Below are positions 1 to 6,743 of a DNA stretch of 6,801 nucleotides, piece by piece (position 1 is the stretch's first letter; each line of letters begins with the position of its first letter). Location: NCBI GenBank assembly GCA_030621255.1, contig JAUXHZ010000054.1, positions 1 to 6,801 of the forward strand, read 5' to 3'. Source of the stretch: Candidatus Latescibacterota bacterium. GTDB lineage: Bacteria > Krumholzibacteriota > Krumholzibacteriia > Krumholzibacteriales > WJIX01. The position numbers and the translations under genes are program-made. The notes beneath the pieces are model-generated. The model was not told the DNA's origin. It saw only the letters and a list, made by a program, of their open reading frames with translations, and made no database searches.

Positions 1-1418
1 CGAAATATATCGGCTTAGTAATCCTGGCGGGACTGGCTTTGATGCGTCTGGGGCTTGCTATTTACGCTTTTCTCCTTATTATTATTGTCTGGAGTTTCAC
101 TTCAAAAAAAGAAAAGGCACTCTTAGTGACCCTTGTTCTTCTTCTCTCCTTTTCTTCTTTCTTTATCGGAAAAACAAATAATCATGTTCCCGGCATTGAT
201 GAATACAGCGTAACGAGACGCCTCTCTCTGATTAACGAAAAAGGGGCCGACAAAGAAACTATAGGCTTAATAGAAGAAATTGATTCTCCGGAATTTCAAG
301 CTGAACGAAATTTTGCTCTCGGGACATTAATGTATAGAAAGGGAAATCTCACGGCAGCAAAAGAATATCTTAAACGTTCGGTTTCAGAAAAAAAGGATTT
401 CGCTCCGGCATTTATTAACCTGGCCAATGTATATTTCAAGGAAAATGATCTCGACAAAGCCCTTGCCGGATACCGGCACGTTTCTTCTATGGACTCAACT
501 AATGCCGTAGCGCAATACAACATCGGCCAGACCTGTATCAAGAAAATGCGTTTCAGGCTTTCGGGTTCGGCGCTTACAAAGGCCGGCGAGTTTGGAATCG
601 AAAAATACAAAATAAATAATCCGGCTATTACATTTGGAAATCATGAGGTCCTCGACTGTGGTTTTAGAAAACCTGATCTGCGGTCGATTGCCGCCCGTGA
701 AGTTAGAACCCGAGAATCAATTCTTGTAGACGAGATCCTCAAAATCTGGATTCTACTGCCATTCAATTGTCTGTGGTTCCTGCTTCCAACAAGCATCCTT
801 ATTTCCTGCGTTATAAAACGTATGCTTCCGGGAAACTGGAAAGTATACAACTGTGACAATTGTAATAACTCGGTCTGTCCGGATTGCGTCGATAGTGACC
901 GGGGGATCAATCTATGTAAAGATTGCAGCAGTGTAATTAAAGGACTTTCCAGTGTAAAGGTCACCGAGGCGCTTCTGAGACGCAAACGGCTGGGAGCAAA
1001 CAAGAGAACCACAACCGCTGAGTGGAGAAGAATGTTACTCTTTCCCGGTGGAACACATATATACATTGAAAGAACATTTGCCGGCGTATCAATGATATTT
1101 ATCAACTGCATCGCCATCCTTTTTCTGGTGTGGAACGGTTTCTATTTTAATGATCCGCGTTATGAGTTCACTTCTATCTCACTTTGGAAAATAATAGCAT
1201 CTCTAACCATAATCGCTCTTGGGATCACTTTCTCAATCCGCGCCAGAAATCCGAAGAAAACTCGAAATTATAATATTCTTCCGCAGGAAATGCACTTAGA
1301 ACAAATGGAAGAAGAAGAAAACATCAATTATACAACAAACAACGAGTCCCCCGGGGTTCAATCGATAGAAAACGGTGAAGGAAAAGACCCCTTCGGAGTT
1401 TTTATGGACACTCTGTAG
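1..1418 (+). CDS. Membrane-anchored TPR protein with a six-cysteine CxxC cluster (5' partial)
   Basis: Function not recognised. The reading frame is open to the left edge: the codons before the TTG at 39 and ATG at 42 encode more hydrophobic residues (KYIGLVILAGLAL), so the true start probably lies outside the window. Numbering from the TTG at 39 (459 residues), hydrophobic segments lie at about 4-20, 27-44, 234-258, 349-367 and 383-401. Residues about 88-190 look like three TPR units (for example ALGTLMYRKGNLTAAKEYL, then NLANVYFKENDLDKALAGY). Residues 272-296 hold three CxxC pairs (C272/C275, C280/C283, C293/C296), a probable zinc-binding knuckle. Positive charges (TSKKEK, KRMLPGNWK, RARNPKK) suggest a periplasmic TPR domain with the cysteine cluster and acidic C-terminal tail in the cytoplasm. 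It is followed after 12 bases by a DUF4388 gene, so the two are probably co-transcribed. No promoter is visible in the window. Confidence 0.85.
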   Translation, partial: KYIGLVILAGLALMRLGLAIYAFLLIIIVWSFTSKKEKALLVTLVLLLSFSSFFIGKTNNHVPGIDEYSVTRRLSLINEKGADKETIGLIEEIDSPEFQAERNFALGTLMYRKGNLTAAKEYLKRSVSEKKDFAPAFINLANVYFKENDLDKALAGYRHVSSMDSTNAVAQYNIGQTCIKKMRFRLSGSALTKAGEFGIEKYKINNPAITFGNHEVLDCGFRKPDLRSIAAREVRTRESILVDEILKIWILLPFNCLWFLLPTSILISCVIKRMLPGNWKVYNCDNCNNSVCPDCVDSDRGINLCKDCSSVIKGLSSVKVTEALLRRKRLGANKRTTTAEWRRMLLFPGGTHIYIERTFAGVSMIFINCIAILFLVWNGFYFNDPRYEFTSISLWKIIASLTIIALGITFSIRARNPKKTRNYNILPQEMHLEQMEEEENINYTTNNESPGVQSIENGEGKDPFGVFMDTL

Positions 1419-1430
1419 AAAGGGCTGAAT

Positions 1431-2573
1431 ATGGCATTTGAAGGAGATGTAAAAGATTTTGGGTTAAGTGAAATACTTCAATTGATCTCTGTACAGCAAA
1501 AATCCGGGATGCTCCTTGTTAACTGTGAAGAAAAAATGGCTATTTTCTTTCGTGATGGAATGCTCATCTCCACGCGGGACCGCAGAGACCGGACAAGAGA
1601 CCCACTCAAAGACTACCTACTACGGTACGGATTCTTAAGCAGAAGTGAAATGAACAGCCTACAGCAAATCCAGACTGAAACAAAACTTGATCTTACGGAA
1701 ATAATGCTATCTGAAAAATATTTTTCAGAGGATGAACTAAAAACAATTTTTGTAGATCAAATATACGAAACAATTCAGGAGGTTCTAAGCTGGCCCAAAA
1801 GTCATTACAAATTTATCTCGGGAAACAAGCTCCTACAAGGCGTTAAAAGTTTTTCCGACATTAGGGTTGATGCTATTCTGATGGAAAGTATGCGTAGAAT
1901 CGATGAATTCCCAGAGCTCAAAAATAGATTTCCGTCTTCGGAAATGACATTCAAAAATATTGTCAAGCCAGATGAAAAACGGCCGGAACTAACAAGAAAT
2001 GAGGATTTCATTTACGAATTGCTTGAAGAAGAAATGGAATTTTCCAAATTGATTTCAAATGGGAAAATGGCTCGTTTCAGTATTTATGAAGCTCTGAAAA
2101 ATCTTTCTGAAAAAGAATTGCTGCAGGTCACCCAAAAATCAACGCCGGAAATTAAGGCAACTCAGCCCGAAGAAAAAGAAAAAATTTATTCCAAGAAACG
2201 GTTTTTGCCCGCGTCTATAACCATATTGACTTTGCTGGCCTGTTTCTTTATTGGAGAATTCGCTGTTCCTTCCTTACTTTTCCCGGGATGGTCTCTGCTC
2301 AGCAGCAAAACCAGGGCCGACACAAGAACTGCGGCAACAACTGATACTTACCTAAACGGTAACCTTGATGAAATCAAAATGCGACAGCTGGAGAAAAAAA
2401 TCCGGTCAGCTCTCAGCGAATATATGGCGGAAAGAGAATCTTATCCATTAACGCTGGAAATTCTTTCCATAAGGGGTTTTATCTCCGAAGATGTCTGTGC
2501 GAGAGCAAATCAGGCGGGATTCAACTACAGCCTGGATAAAAACACACAATCCTATCTTTTTAAGAGAAAGTAA
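1431..2573 (+). CDS. DUF4388 (PATAN-like) protein with one transmembrane helix and pseudopilin-like C-terminus
   Basis: Residues 1 to about 155 match the DUF4388/PATAN pattern: an opening F-x-G-x-(x)-x-FGLSEILQLIS, then QQKSGMLLV, IFFRDGMLIS and a helical region with repeated low-loading helices. The family is known mainly as a protein-interaction module in signalling proteins; no catalytic residues are seen. Residues about 188-235 (EDFIYELLEE to LSEKELLQ) resemble the small winged-helix domain that often follows DUF4388. A single transmembrane helix lies at about 259-285, preceded by KKR, which implies a cytoplasmic N-terminus. The outer segment (about 313-380) has a helix (KKIRSALSEYMAERESYPL), then a short region with SYLF near the end, reminiscent of a type II secretion or type IV pseudopilin globular domain; that is inference. 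The ATG is preceded by AAAGGG at a good distance and lies 12 bases after the TPR gene. The exact function is unknown. Confidence 0.88.
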   Translation: MAFEGDVKDFGLSEILQLISVQQKSGMLLVNCEEKMAIFFRDGMLISTRDRRDRTRDPLKDYLLRYGFLSRSEMNSLQQIQTETKLDLTEIMLSEKYFSEDELKTIFVDQIYETIQEVLSWPKSHYKFISGNKLLQGVKSFSDIRVDAILMESMRRIDEFPELKNRFPSSEMTFKNIVKPDEKRPELTRNEDFIYELLEEEMEFSKLISNGKMARFSIYEALKNLSEKELLQVTQKSTPEIKATQPEEKEKIYSKKRFLPASITILTLLACFFIGEFAVPSLLFPGWSLLSSKTRADTRTAATTDTYLNGNLDEIKMRQLEKKIRSALSEYMAERESYPLTLEILSIRGFISEDVCARANQAGFNYSLDKNTQSYLFKRK

Positions 2574-2611
2574 TTTTCTTCTTGTCCCAAATGTTTCTCC
2601 GCGCGAATCTT

Positions 2612-3478
2612 TCAAAAATACTTCTTTATCAAGGGGGTCAACACAGATACTCCATTGATAAATCTTCCTTTTAAATCTTCAATCCAGAACAAAGTTCCTG
2701 ACGACAGTTTGTTTTTCAGACTGAAAATATTGTCTATAATATATACACCTTCACGACGAAGAATAAAGGTGTCAATTTCTGAATTTGAGAATGAGGGGTA
2801 CATTGAGAATGCGGCCCGGTACCCTGCTCTGCGGGTTTCATCACGTACTCCGGCATTCACCCTGCCAAAAGGATAAGAAAAGCTTTTTATCTCTTCGTGA
2901 AGCTCTTCACCTATCTTCTGCCTTGAAAGGATTAATTCATCCCTTAGTTCCTCCGGATTCAATCTTGTTAGATCTCTGTGGGACATTGAATGTGATCCGA
3001 AACTGAATCCCATCTTCGAAAGCTCTTTTATCTCATCCCAGTCTAAATGCTTGAACTTACGCCACGGAAGATTTAACTCCCAATAGTTATACTTTCCTAC
3101 ATATGAGGTAACAAGAAAAATCAAAGCACCAATACCCCGTTTCTTCAGCGCAGGCGCAACATTAAACAGAAATTCCCGGTAACCATCATCAAAAGTAAGG
3201 AGTATTTCGTTCTTGTTTCCAGAACGTCTACCCTCAATTACCGCTATGAATTCGTCCTCATTTATAAAATTGAATCCCAAATCGACAAGCTGATCAATCT
3301 GAGAAATAAATCTGCCGGGAGGCATCCATGTCCCTCCAAATTCGAAATCCGTAACTTTATGATAAGCGAGAACACGGGGAAAATTATCAGGCAGAGTTCC
3401 CCATTTAATTTTCCATAAGAAATAAGAAAGAAAAATAGAGAATAGTATAACGGAAAGTATTAAAAGAAAAAGGGACAA
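2612..3478 (-). CDS. Membrane-anchored polysaccharide deacetylase (NodB-homology family)
   Basis: A 288-residue protein with an N-terminal hydrophobic anchor (about residues 2-22) and no cleavage site evident, so probably tethered in the inner membrane with the catalytic domain outside. NodB-fold motifs are present: AYHKV at 38-42, TFDDG at 95-99 (catalytic base and metal aspartate D97/D98), SHSMSH at 162-167 (metal histidines H163 and H167) and SYPFG at 201-205. The family removes N- or O-acetyl groups from surface polysaccharides or peptidoglycan; the substrate cannot be read from sequence. The start is TTG: no ATG lies upstream in frame, and AGGAG sits five bases before it. The gene begins only eight bases after the dut stop, and the SD overlaps the dut stop codon (TAGGAG), so translation coupling is likely. 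It is the last gene of the minus-strand cluster. Confidence 0.93.
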   Translation of the reverse strand: MSLFLLILSVILFSIFLSYFLWKIKWGTLPDNFPRVLAYHKVTDFEFGGTWMPPGRFISQIDQLVDLGFNFINEDEFIAVIEGRRSGNKNEILLTFDDGYREFLFNVAPALKKRGIGALIFLVTSYVGKYNYWELNLPWRKFKHLDWDEIKELSKMGFSFGSHSMSHRDLTRLNPEELRDELILSRQKIGEELHEEIKSFSYPFGRVNAGVRDETRRAGYRAAFSMYPSFSNSEIDTFILRREGVYIIDNIFSLKNKLSSGTLFWIEDLKGRFINGVSVLTPLIKKYF

Positions 3479-3486
3479 CCTTTCTC

Positions 3487-3963
3487 CTAACCGGTATGGC
3501 CAAATCCACCATCACCACGTTTGGTGGCGTCAAGCTGATCCAGTTCCACAAGACAGGCATCGGGTAATTTGCAAATAACAAATTGGGCTATCCTGTCCCC
3601 CCTTCGCACAACAAATTTCTCGGAACCAAAATTATACAGAATAACCCCTACTTCTCCCCTGTAATCACTATCGATAGTCCCGGGGCTATTCAAAACACCT
3701 ATTCTGTTATTAAGTGCCAGTCCGCTCCTGGGCCTTACCTGCACTTCATGCCCGCGGGGAACAGCGAGCTTAAACCCGGACGGGACTATCTTGACATCGC
3801 CCGGTTTAATCACAACACTTTCGTCACACGCGGCATAAATATCATAGCCTGCCGAACCTTCAGTAGCACGGCAGGGAGCAGGGAGTCCACTGTGATGAGG
3901 AAGATAACAAATACCAACCTCTGCGAGTGAATTGGAGATGATTTGTTTTGCTTCCAATTTCAT
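3487..3963 (-). CDS. dut: dUTP diphosphatase (dUTPase), trimeric type
   Basis: Hydrolyses dUTP to dUMP and pyrophosphate, keeping uracil out of DNA and feeding thymidylate synthesis; cytoplasmic homotrimer in this family. All five motifs are visible in 158 residues: I, AGYD at 38-41; II, RPRSGL at 77-82; III, GTIDSDYRGE at 95-104, with D98 matching the catalytic aspartate; IV, RGDRIAQ at 121-127; V, RGDGGFGHTG at 149-158, the C-terminal arm that closes over the substrate. The core starts around VGICYLPHHSGLP, so the ATG chosen gives an extension of about 14 residues (MKLEAKQIISNSLA). It is the first ATG after an in-frame stop, but its SD (GAAGGG) abuts the ATG; a TTG two codons further in would be better spaced. 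The codon at the natural family start is GTT, not a start. Located between pnp and a deacetylase. Confidence 0.96.
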   Translation of the reverse strand: MKLEAKQIISNSLAEVGICYLPHHSGLPAPCRATEGSAGYDIYAACDESVVIKPGDVKIVPSGFKLAVPRGHEVQVRPRSGLALNNRIGVLNSPGTIDSDYRGEVGVILYNFGSEKFVVRRGDRIAQFVICKLPDACLVELDQLDATKRGDGGFGHTG

Positions 3964-4105
3964 CCCTTCACAAACAGTATGATGGAAACAGGGCCCGAAT
4001 ATGAAATTTTCTGCAAAAGGAACCTATAGAAATCCAGTGTGCGATAGAAATAAGCGCCCAATTTGTATTACCTCAAGGATTATCCATACTGTCCGCCGAA
4101 AAAAA

Positions 4106-6178
4106 CTACAAAAGAACTTTCCGGCTTAGCCTTATCTTTCCCTGATCATCAATACCAATAATCTTGACTTCTAATTCATCTCCGACATTGAGCACATCTT
4201 CCACTTTATCAATACGTTTGTTCGCAATCTCTGAAATATGGAGCAATCCGTCTTTACCGGGAAGAATCTCAACAAAGGCGCCAAACTTAACGACACTCTT
4301 TACAATTCCTTTGTAAATCTTGTTAAGCTCCGGTTCCTCAATTATAGCCTCAACCATTCTAAGAGCTTTGTCGCCAGCTTCCTTATCCACAGCCGCGATC
4401 TGTACAGTTCCATCGTCATCAATATCTATCTTGGCGCCGGATTCTTCCTGGATACGCCTGATTACTTTTCCACCAGGGCCGATAATTTCCCGAATTTTAT
4501 CAACCGGAATCACTATCTGAATAATCTTTGGAGCATTGGGAGATATCTCAGCTCGAGGTTCGGAAATTGTCTCCAACATCGTTTCGAGAATACTAATTCT
4601 GGCTTTATGGGCTTTTTCAAGGGCTTTAGCGAGTACATCGCGCGATACGCCGGATATCTTTGTATCCATCTGAAAGGCCGTGATTCCATCTCTGGATCCA
4701 ACAACTTTGAAATCCATATCTCCAAGGTGATCTTCCAGCCCGAGAATATCAGTAAGGATAGCGTAATCTTCGCCTTCCATAACAAGTCCCATAGCAATGC
4801 CGGCAAGGGGCTTTGTAATGGGAACCCCTGCATCCATAAGAGCCAGTGTGCTTCCACAAACGGTTGCCATAGAGCTTGAACCATTCGATTCCATAATGTC
4901 GGAAACAACTCTTATCGTATAAGGAAAATCTTCCTCGGCTGGAATAACCGGTCTAATCGAACGTTCCGCCAGTACACCGTGACCAATCTCACGCCGGCCG
5001 GGGCCACGGAAGAATCCAACTTCACCTACACTGTAAGGAGGAAAATTGTAGTGTAGGAGGAATTTTTTCCACGATTCGCCCCTTAGAGCATCGATGCGCT
5101 GTTCATCCTGAGACGTACCCAACGTTACAACAACGAGACTCTGGGTTTCTCCCCTTGTAAAAAGAGCGCTCCCGTGAGTCTGAGGCATTACGCCGACTTC
5201 ACCTACAATATCTCTTATGTCGTCTAAGCCTCTTCCATCAACCCGCACTTTATCTTTAACAATTAACTCTCTAACAATCTCTCGTTCAATCTCGTGAAGC
5301 GCCCCGCCAATTTCCTTTCCGGAATCCGGATACTCTTCAGAGTATTTTTCTACAGCTTCTCTGGTCAACTGTGCGAGAGAACGTTCTCTGTTAAGTTTGC
5401 CTTCAATTTTATTTCTTTTACTAACCTCTTCAGTATAATCGGTTCTTAATTTCTCCAGAAGTTCGCTGTCGCTTTTCGGCTCCGGCACCTCTCTCTTTTG
5501 CGGTATCTCGCATTCTTCAAGGAATTCACGCTGGAAAGCGTTAAACTTCTTAATCCCTTCATGAGCGAAATCGAGAATCTCGAGAATCTTTTCCTCTGAA
5601 ATCTCATTTGCTCCGCCCTCTACCATTACAATCGCGTCATCAGAACCGGCAACCACGATATCCAATCCCCCTTCATCTACTTCGTCGAAGGTAGGATTCA
5701 GTATAAATCCGTCATCTCCAATACCAACACGAACCGCGCTCAGAATTGTTTCGAAGGGTATCTCCGACATATTAAGAGCGAGGGAAGCGCCGATAATACC
5801 AAGGACATCAGCCTGCTGCTTCTGATCACTGCTTAATACAGTACAGGCAACCTGTACTTCATAGTTAAATCCATCCGGGAAGAGCGGCCGTATCGGCCGG
5901 TCAATAAGCCTGCAGCTTACTGTTTCATGTTCGGTAGGCCTGCCTTCACGCTTGAAAAATCCTCCTGGAATCTTGCCGGCGGCGTAAAATTTTTCCCTGT
6001 ATTCCACAAAAAGAGGGAAAAAATTCTTGTCGGTTTCAGCCCCTTTTGAAGCAACAGCAGTTACAAGTACTGTTGTACCATTCTCGCCTATCAGCACGGA
6101 ACCGTCCGCTTGTCTGGCGATTCTTCCGGTCTCGATAAATAACTCTTTATCGTTGATTGTGATATTTTTTCTTATCAT
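4106..6178 (-). CDS. pnp: Polyribonucleotide nucleotidyltransferase (PNPase)
   Basis: A 3'-to-5' phosphorolytic exoribonuclease that degrades mRNA to nucleoside diphosphates and can add tails; works as a ring-shaped trimer. The 690 residues contain the full order: first RNase PH-like core (about 1-215, with FFKREGRPTEHE at 74-85), an all-helical linker (about 215-310), second core (about 311-540, with FFRGPGRREIGHG at 389-401), a KH domain (about 550-612, GPGG at 567-570) and an S1 domain (about 620-688). Residues D483, D489 and K491 correspond to the E. coli metal-site residues D486, D492 and K494. The protein stops right after S1, without the longer tail some species carry. It starts at ATG with AAGGA about ten bases upstream, 99 bases after rpsO, as in the classical rpsO-pnp operon. 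Confident identification. Confidence 0.98.
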   Translation of the reverse strand: MIRKNITINDKELFIETGRIARQADGSVLIGENGTTVLVTAVASKGAETDKNFFPLFVEYREKFYAAGKIPGGFFKREGRPTEHETVSCRLIDRPIRPLFPDGFNYEVQVACTVLSSDQKQQADVLGIIGASLALNMSEIPFETILSAVRVGIGDDGFILNPTFDEVDEGGLDIVVAGSDDAIVMVEGGANEISEEKILEILDFAHEGIKKFNAFQREFLEECEIPQKREVPEPKSDSELLEKLRTDYTEEVSKRNKIEGKLNRERSLAQLTREAVEKYSEEYPDSGKEIGGALHEIEREIVRELIVKDKVRVDGRGLDDIRDIVGEVGVMPQTHGSALFTRGETQSLVVVTLGTSQDEQRIDALRGESWKKFLLHYNFPPYSVGEVGFFRGPGRREIGHGVLAERSIRPVIPAEEDFPYTIRVVSDIMESNGSSSMATVCGSTLALMDAGVPITKPLAGIAMGLVMEGEDYAILTDILGLEDHLGDMDFKVVGSRDGITAFQMDTKISGVSRDVLAKALEKAHKARISILETMLETISEPRAEISPNAPKIIQIVIPVDKIREIIGPGGKVIRRIQEESGAKIDIDDDGTVQIAAVDKEAGDKALRMVEAIIEEPELNKIYKGIVKSVVKFGAFVEILPGKDGLLHISEIANKRIDKVEDVLNVGDELEVKIIGIDDQGKIRLSRKVLL

Positions 6179-6277
6179 ATTCTTTCTTTCCTTCCACTAC
6201 CAAATAATCCATACAAAACCTATTCAACCACACTCGCCCTGCTCAAAAAAGACCGGATGGATAAACACAAATGCTGG

Positions 6278-6547
6278 TTATTTCCTGAGATTAAGTTCCT
6301 TGATGAGTGATCTGTATTTTTCAATTCTGTTCTTCTTTAAATAATCCAGGAGCTTTCTTCGTCTACCAACCATCTTCAAAAGCCCTCGTCTGGATGCATA
6401 GTCCTTCTTATGTTTCTTGAAATGATCAGTCAGAACATTGATCCGTTTTGTGAGAATAGCGATCTGCACTTCCGGTGATCCTGAATCTAAATCATGAAGC
6501 TGAAATTGATCAATTATTTCCTTTTTCTCAGTTCCGTTCAAAGCCAT
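6278..6547 (-). CDS. rpsO: 30S ribosomal protein S15
   Basis: Early-binding small-subunit protein that contacts 16S rRNA at the helix 20/21/22 junction and helps organise the platform. The 89 residues are the normal family length. Hallmarks include [16 protein letters not shown] (21-36), H42 and the [19 protein letters not shown] stretch (52-70). The ATG is preceded by a near-ideal AGGAGG eight bases upstream, so the start is secure. A strong promoter and structured leader precede it. In E. coli and several other phyla S15 represses its own mRNA by binding a leader RNA; a candidate element is described separately. pnp follows after 99 bases. Confidence 0.98.
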   Translation of the reverse strand: MALNGTEKKEIIDQFQLHDLDSGSPEVQIAILTKRINVLTDHFKKHKKDYASRRGLLKMVGRRRKLLDYLKKNRIEKYRSLIKELNLRK

Positions 6548-6595
6548 CGCAAAAACCTCCTTTAGTCCCTGTGCTGAACAAACACGATGGCAGCA
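6544..6595 (-). promoter_or_regulatory. Candidate start-codon-sequestering pseudoknot of rpsO mRNA
   Basis: Stem 1 is UGCUG (6595-6591) with CAGCA (6576-6572), enclosing a 14-nt loop. The loop's CCAUCGUG (6590-6583) is complementary to UGCGAUGG (6551-6544), which contains the rpsO AUG: six Watson-Crick pairs plus two G-U pairs. The AGGAGG ribosome-binding site lies in the strand connecting the two stems. This H-type pseudoknot geometry resembles in principle the S15-stabilised one at E. coli rpsO; the homology of mechanism is inference. Confidence 0.4.
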
Positions 6596-6649
6596 GAAAG
6601 GGGATAGCCCAATCCGCCAATAACCTCTTTAAGCCAAATTCGATGGCAG
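6579..6649 (-). repeat. Pair of 15-nt direct repeats in rpsO leader
   Basis: On the mRNA strand the sequences CTGCCATCGAATTTG (6649-6635) and CTGCCATCGTGTTTG (6593-6579) agree at 13 of 15 positions, 56 bases apart. Each contains GCCATCG, the exact complement of CGATGGC at the rpsO start. Seen directly; a regulatory role is inferred. Confidence 0.6.
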
Positions 6650-6666
6650 GATCATTCTGTGATCCT
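6648..6666 (-). promoter_or_regulatory. Hairpin in rpsO leader
   Basis: A perfect 7-bp stem AGGAUCA/UGAUCCU closed by a CAGAA loop. No U-run follows, so it is not an intrinsic terminator; it is best read as part of the leader fold. Its left arm competes with a possible longer-range pairing CUGUGA (6696-6691) with UCACAG (6662-6657). Confidence 0.5.
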
Positions 6667-6715
6667 TCCTCCATCCTTCACAAATTTAATTCACAGCGTA
6701 TCACTGCAATCAGTA

Positions 6716-6743
6716 ATGATATATAATTTGACGCTTTTGTCAA
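6716..6743 (-). promoter_or_regulatory. Sigma70-type promoter for rpsO-pnp
   Basis: A perfect -35 box TTGACA (6743-6738) and a -10 box TATCAT (6721-6716) are separated by 16 bases. Transcription would start near 6709, giving a leader of roughly 160 nt before rpsO. The -35 box overlaps the stop codon of the upstream partial gene, so rpsO can be transcribed from here whether or not the upstream operon reads through. Seen directly; the start site is inferred. Confidence 0.75.

Larger units (their letters stand above)
6548..6709 (-). promoter_or_regulatory. Structured 5' leader of rpsO
   Basis: About 160 nt between the predicted transcription start and the rpsO ATG, with no convincing coding content. 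It holds a 7-bp hairpin at 6666-6648, a repeated GCCAUCG motif (6647-6641 and 6591-6585) complementary to the rpsO start, a possible helix UGGCGG/CUGCCA (6619-6614 with 6593-6588), a 5-bp hairpin UGCUG/CAGCA (6595-6591 with 6576-6572) and the Shine-Dalgarno AGGAGG. Length and structure suggest translational control, most likely by S15 itself. Pairings were found by eye, without energy calculation. Confidence 0.5.

Noticed and set aside
2558..2611. AT-rich inverted repeat AGAAA/TTTCT between the convergent genes as a terminator
   Set aside because: The stem is five A/T-rich pairs with no clear U-run on either strand; no good intrinsic terminator was found here.
4063..4105. Internal promoter before dut (TATGGATAAT, T-rich upstream)
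   Set aside because: No acceptable -35 box at suitable spacing; match too weak.
4238..4879. 213-codon plus-strand frame inside pnp, and other antisense frames within pnp, dut and the deacetylase
   Set aside because: They lie opposite clearly conserved genes, have no SD or recognisable domain, and are shadows of the coding strand.
5570..5590. Direct repeat CGAGAATCT in tandem
   Set aside because: It lies inside pnp and encodes the repeated ILEILD in a helix; no reason to treat it as a separate element.
6179..6277. Possible terminator or RNase III hairpin between rpsO and pnp (AUCCAU/AUGGAU pairing, U-run at 6242-6250)
   Set aside because: Only six pairs with a 44-nt loop, and the U-run lacks a GC-rich stem before it; no support for a real element.
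6528..6674. 48-codon minus-strand frame in the rpsO leader, overlapping the rpsO start
   Set aside because: Its ATG has AAGG directly against it, so a poor ribosome-binding site, and the region is better explained by RNA structure. Worth only a check in relatives.
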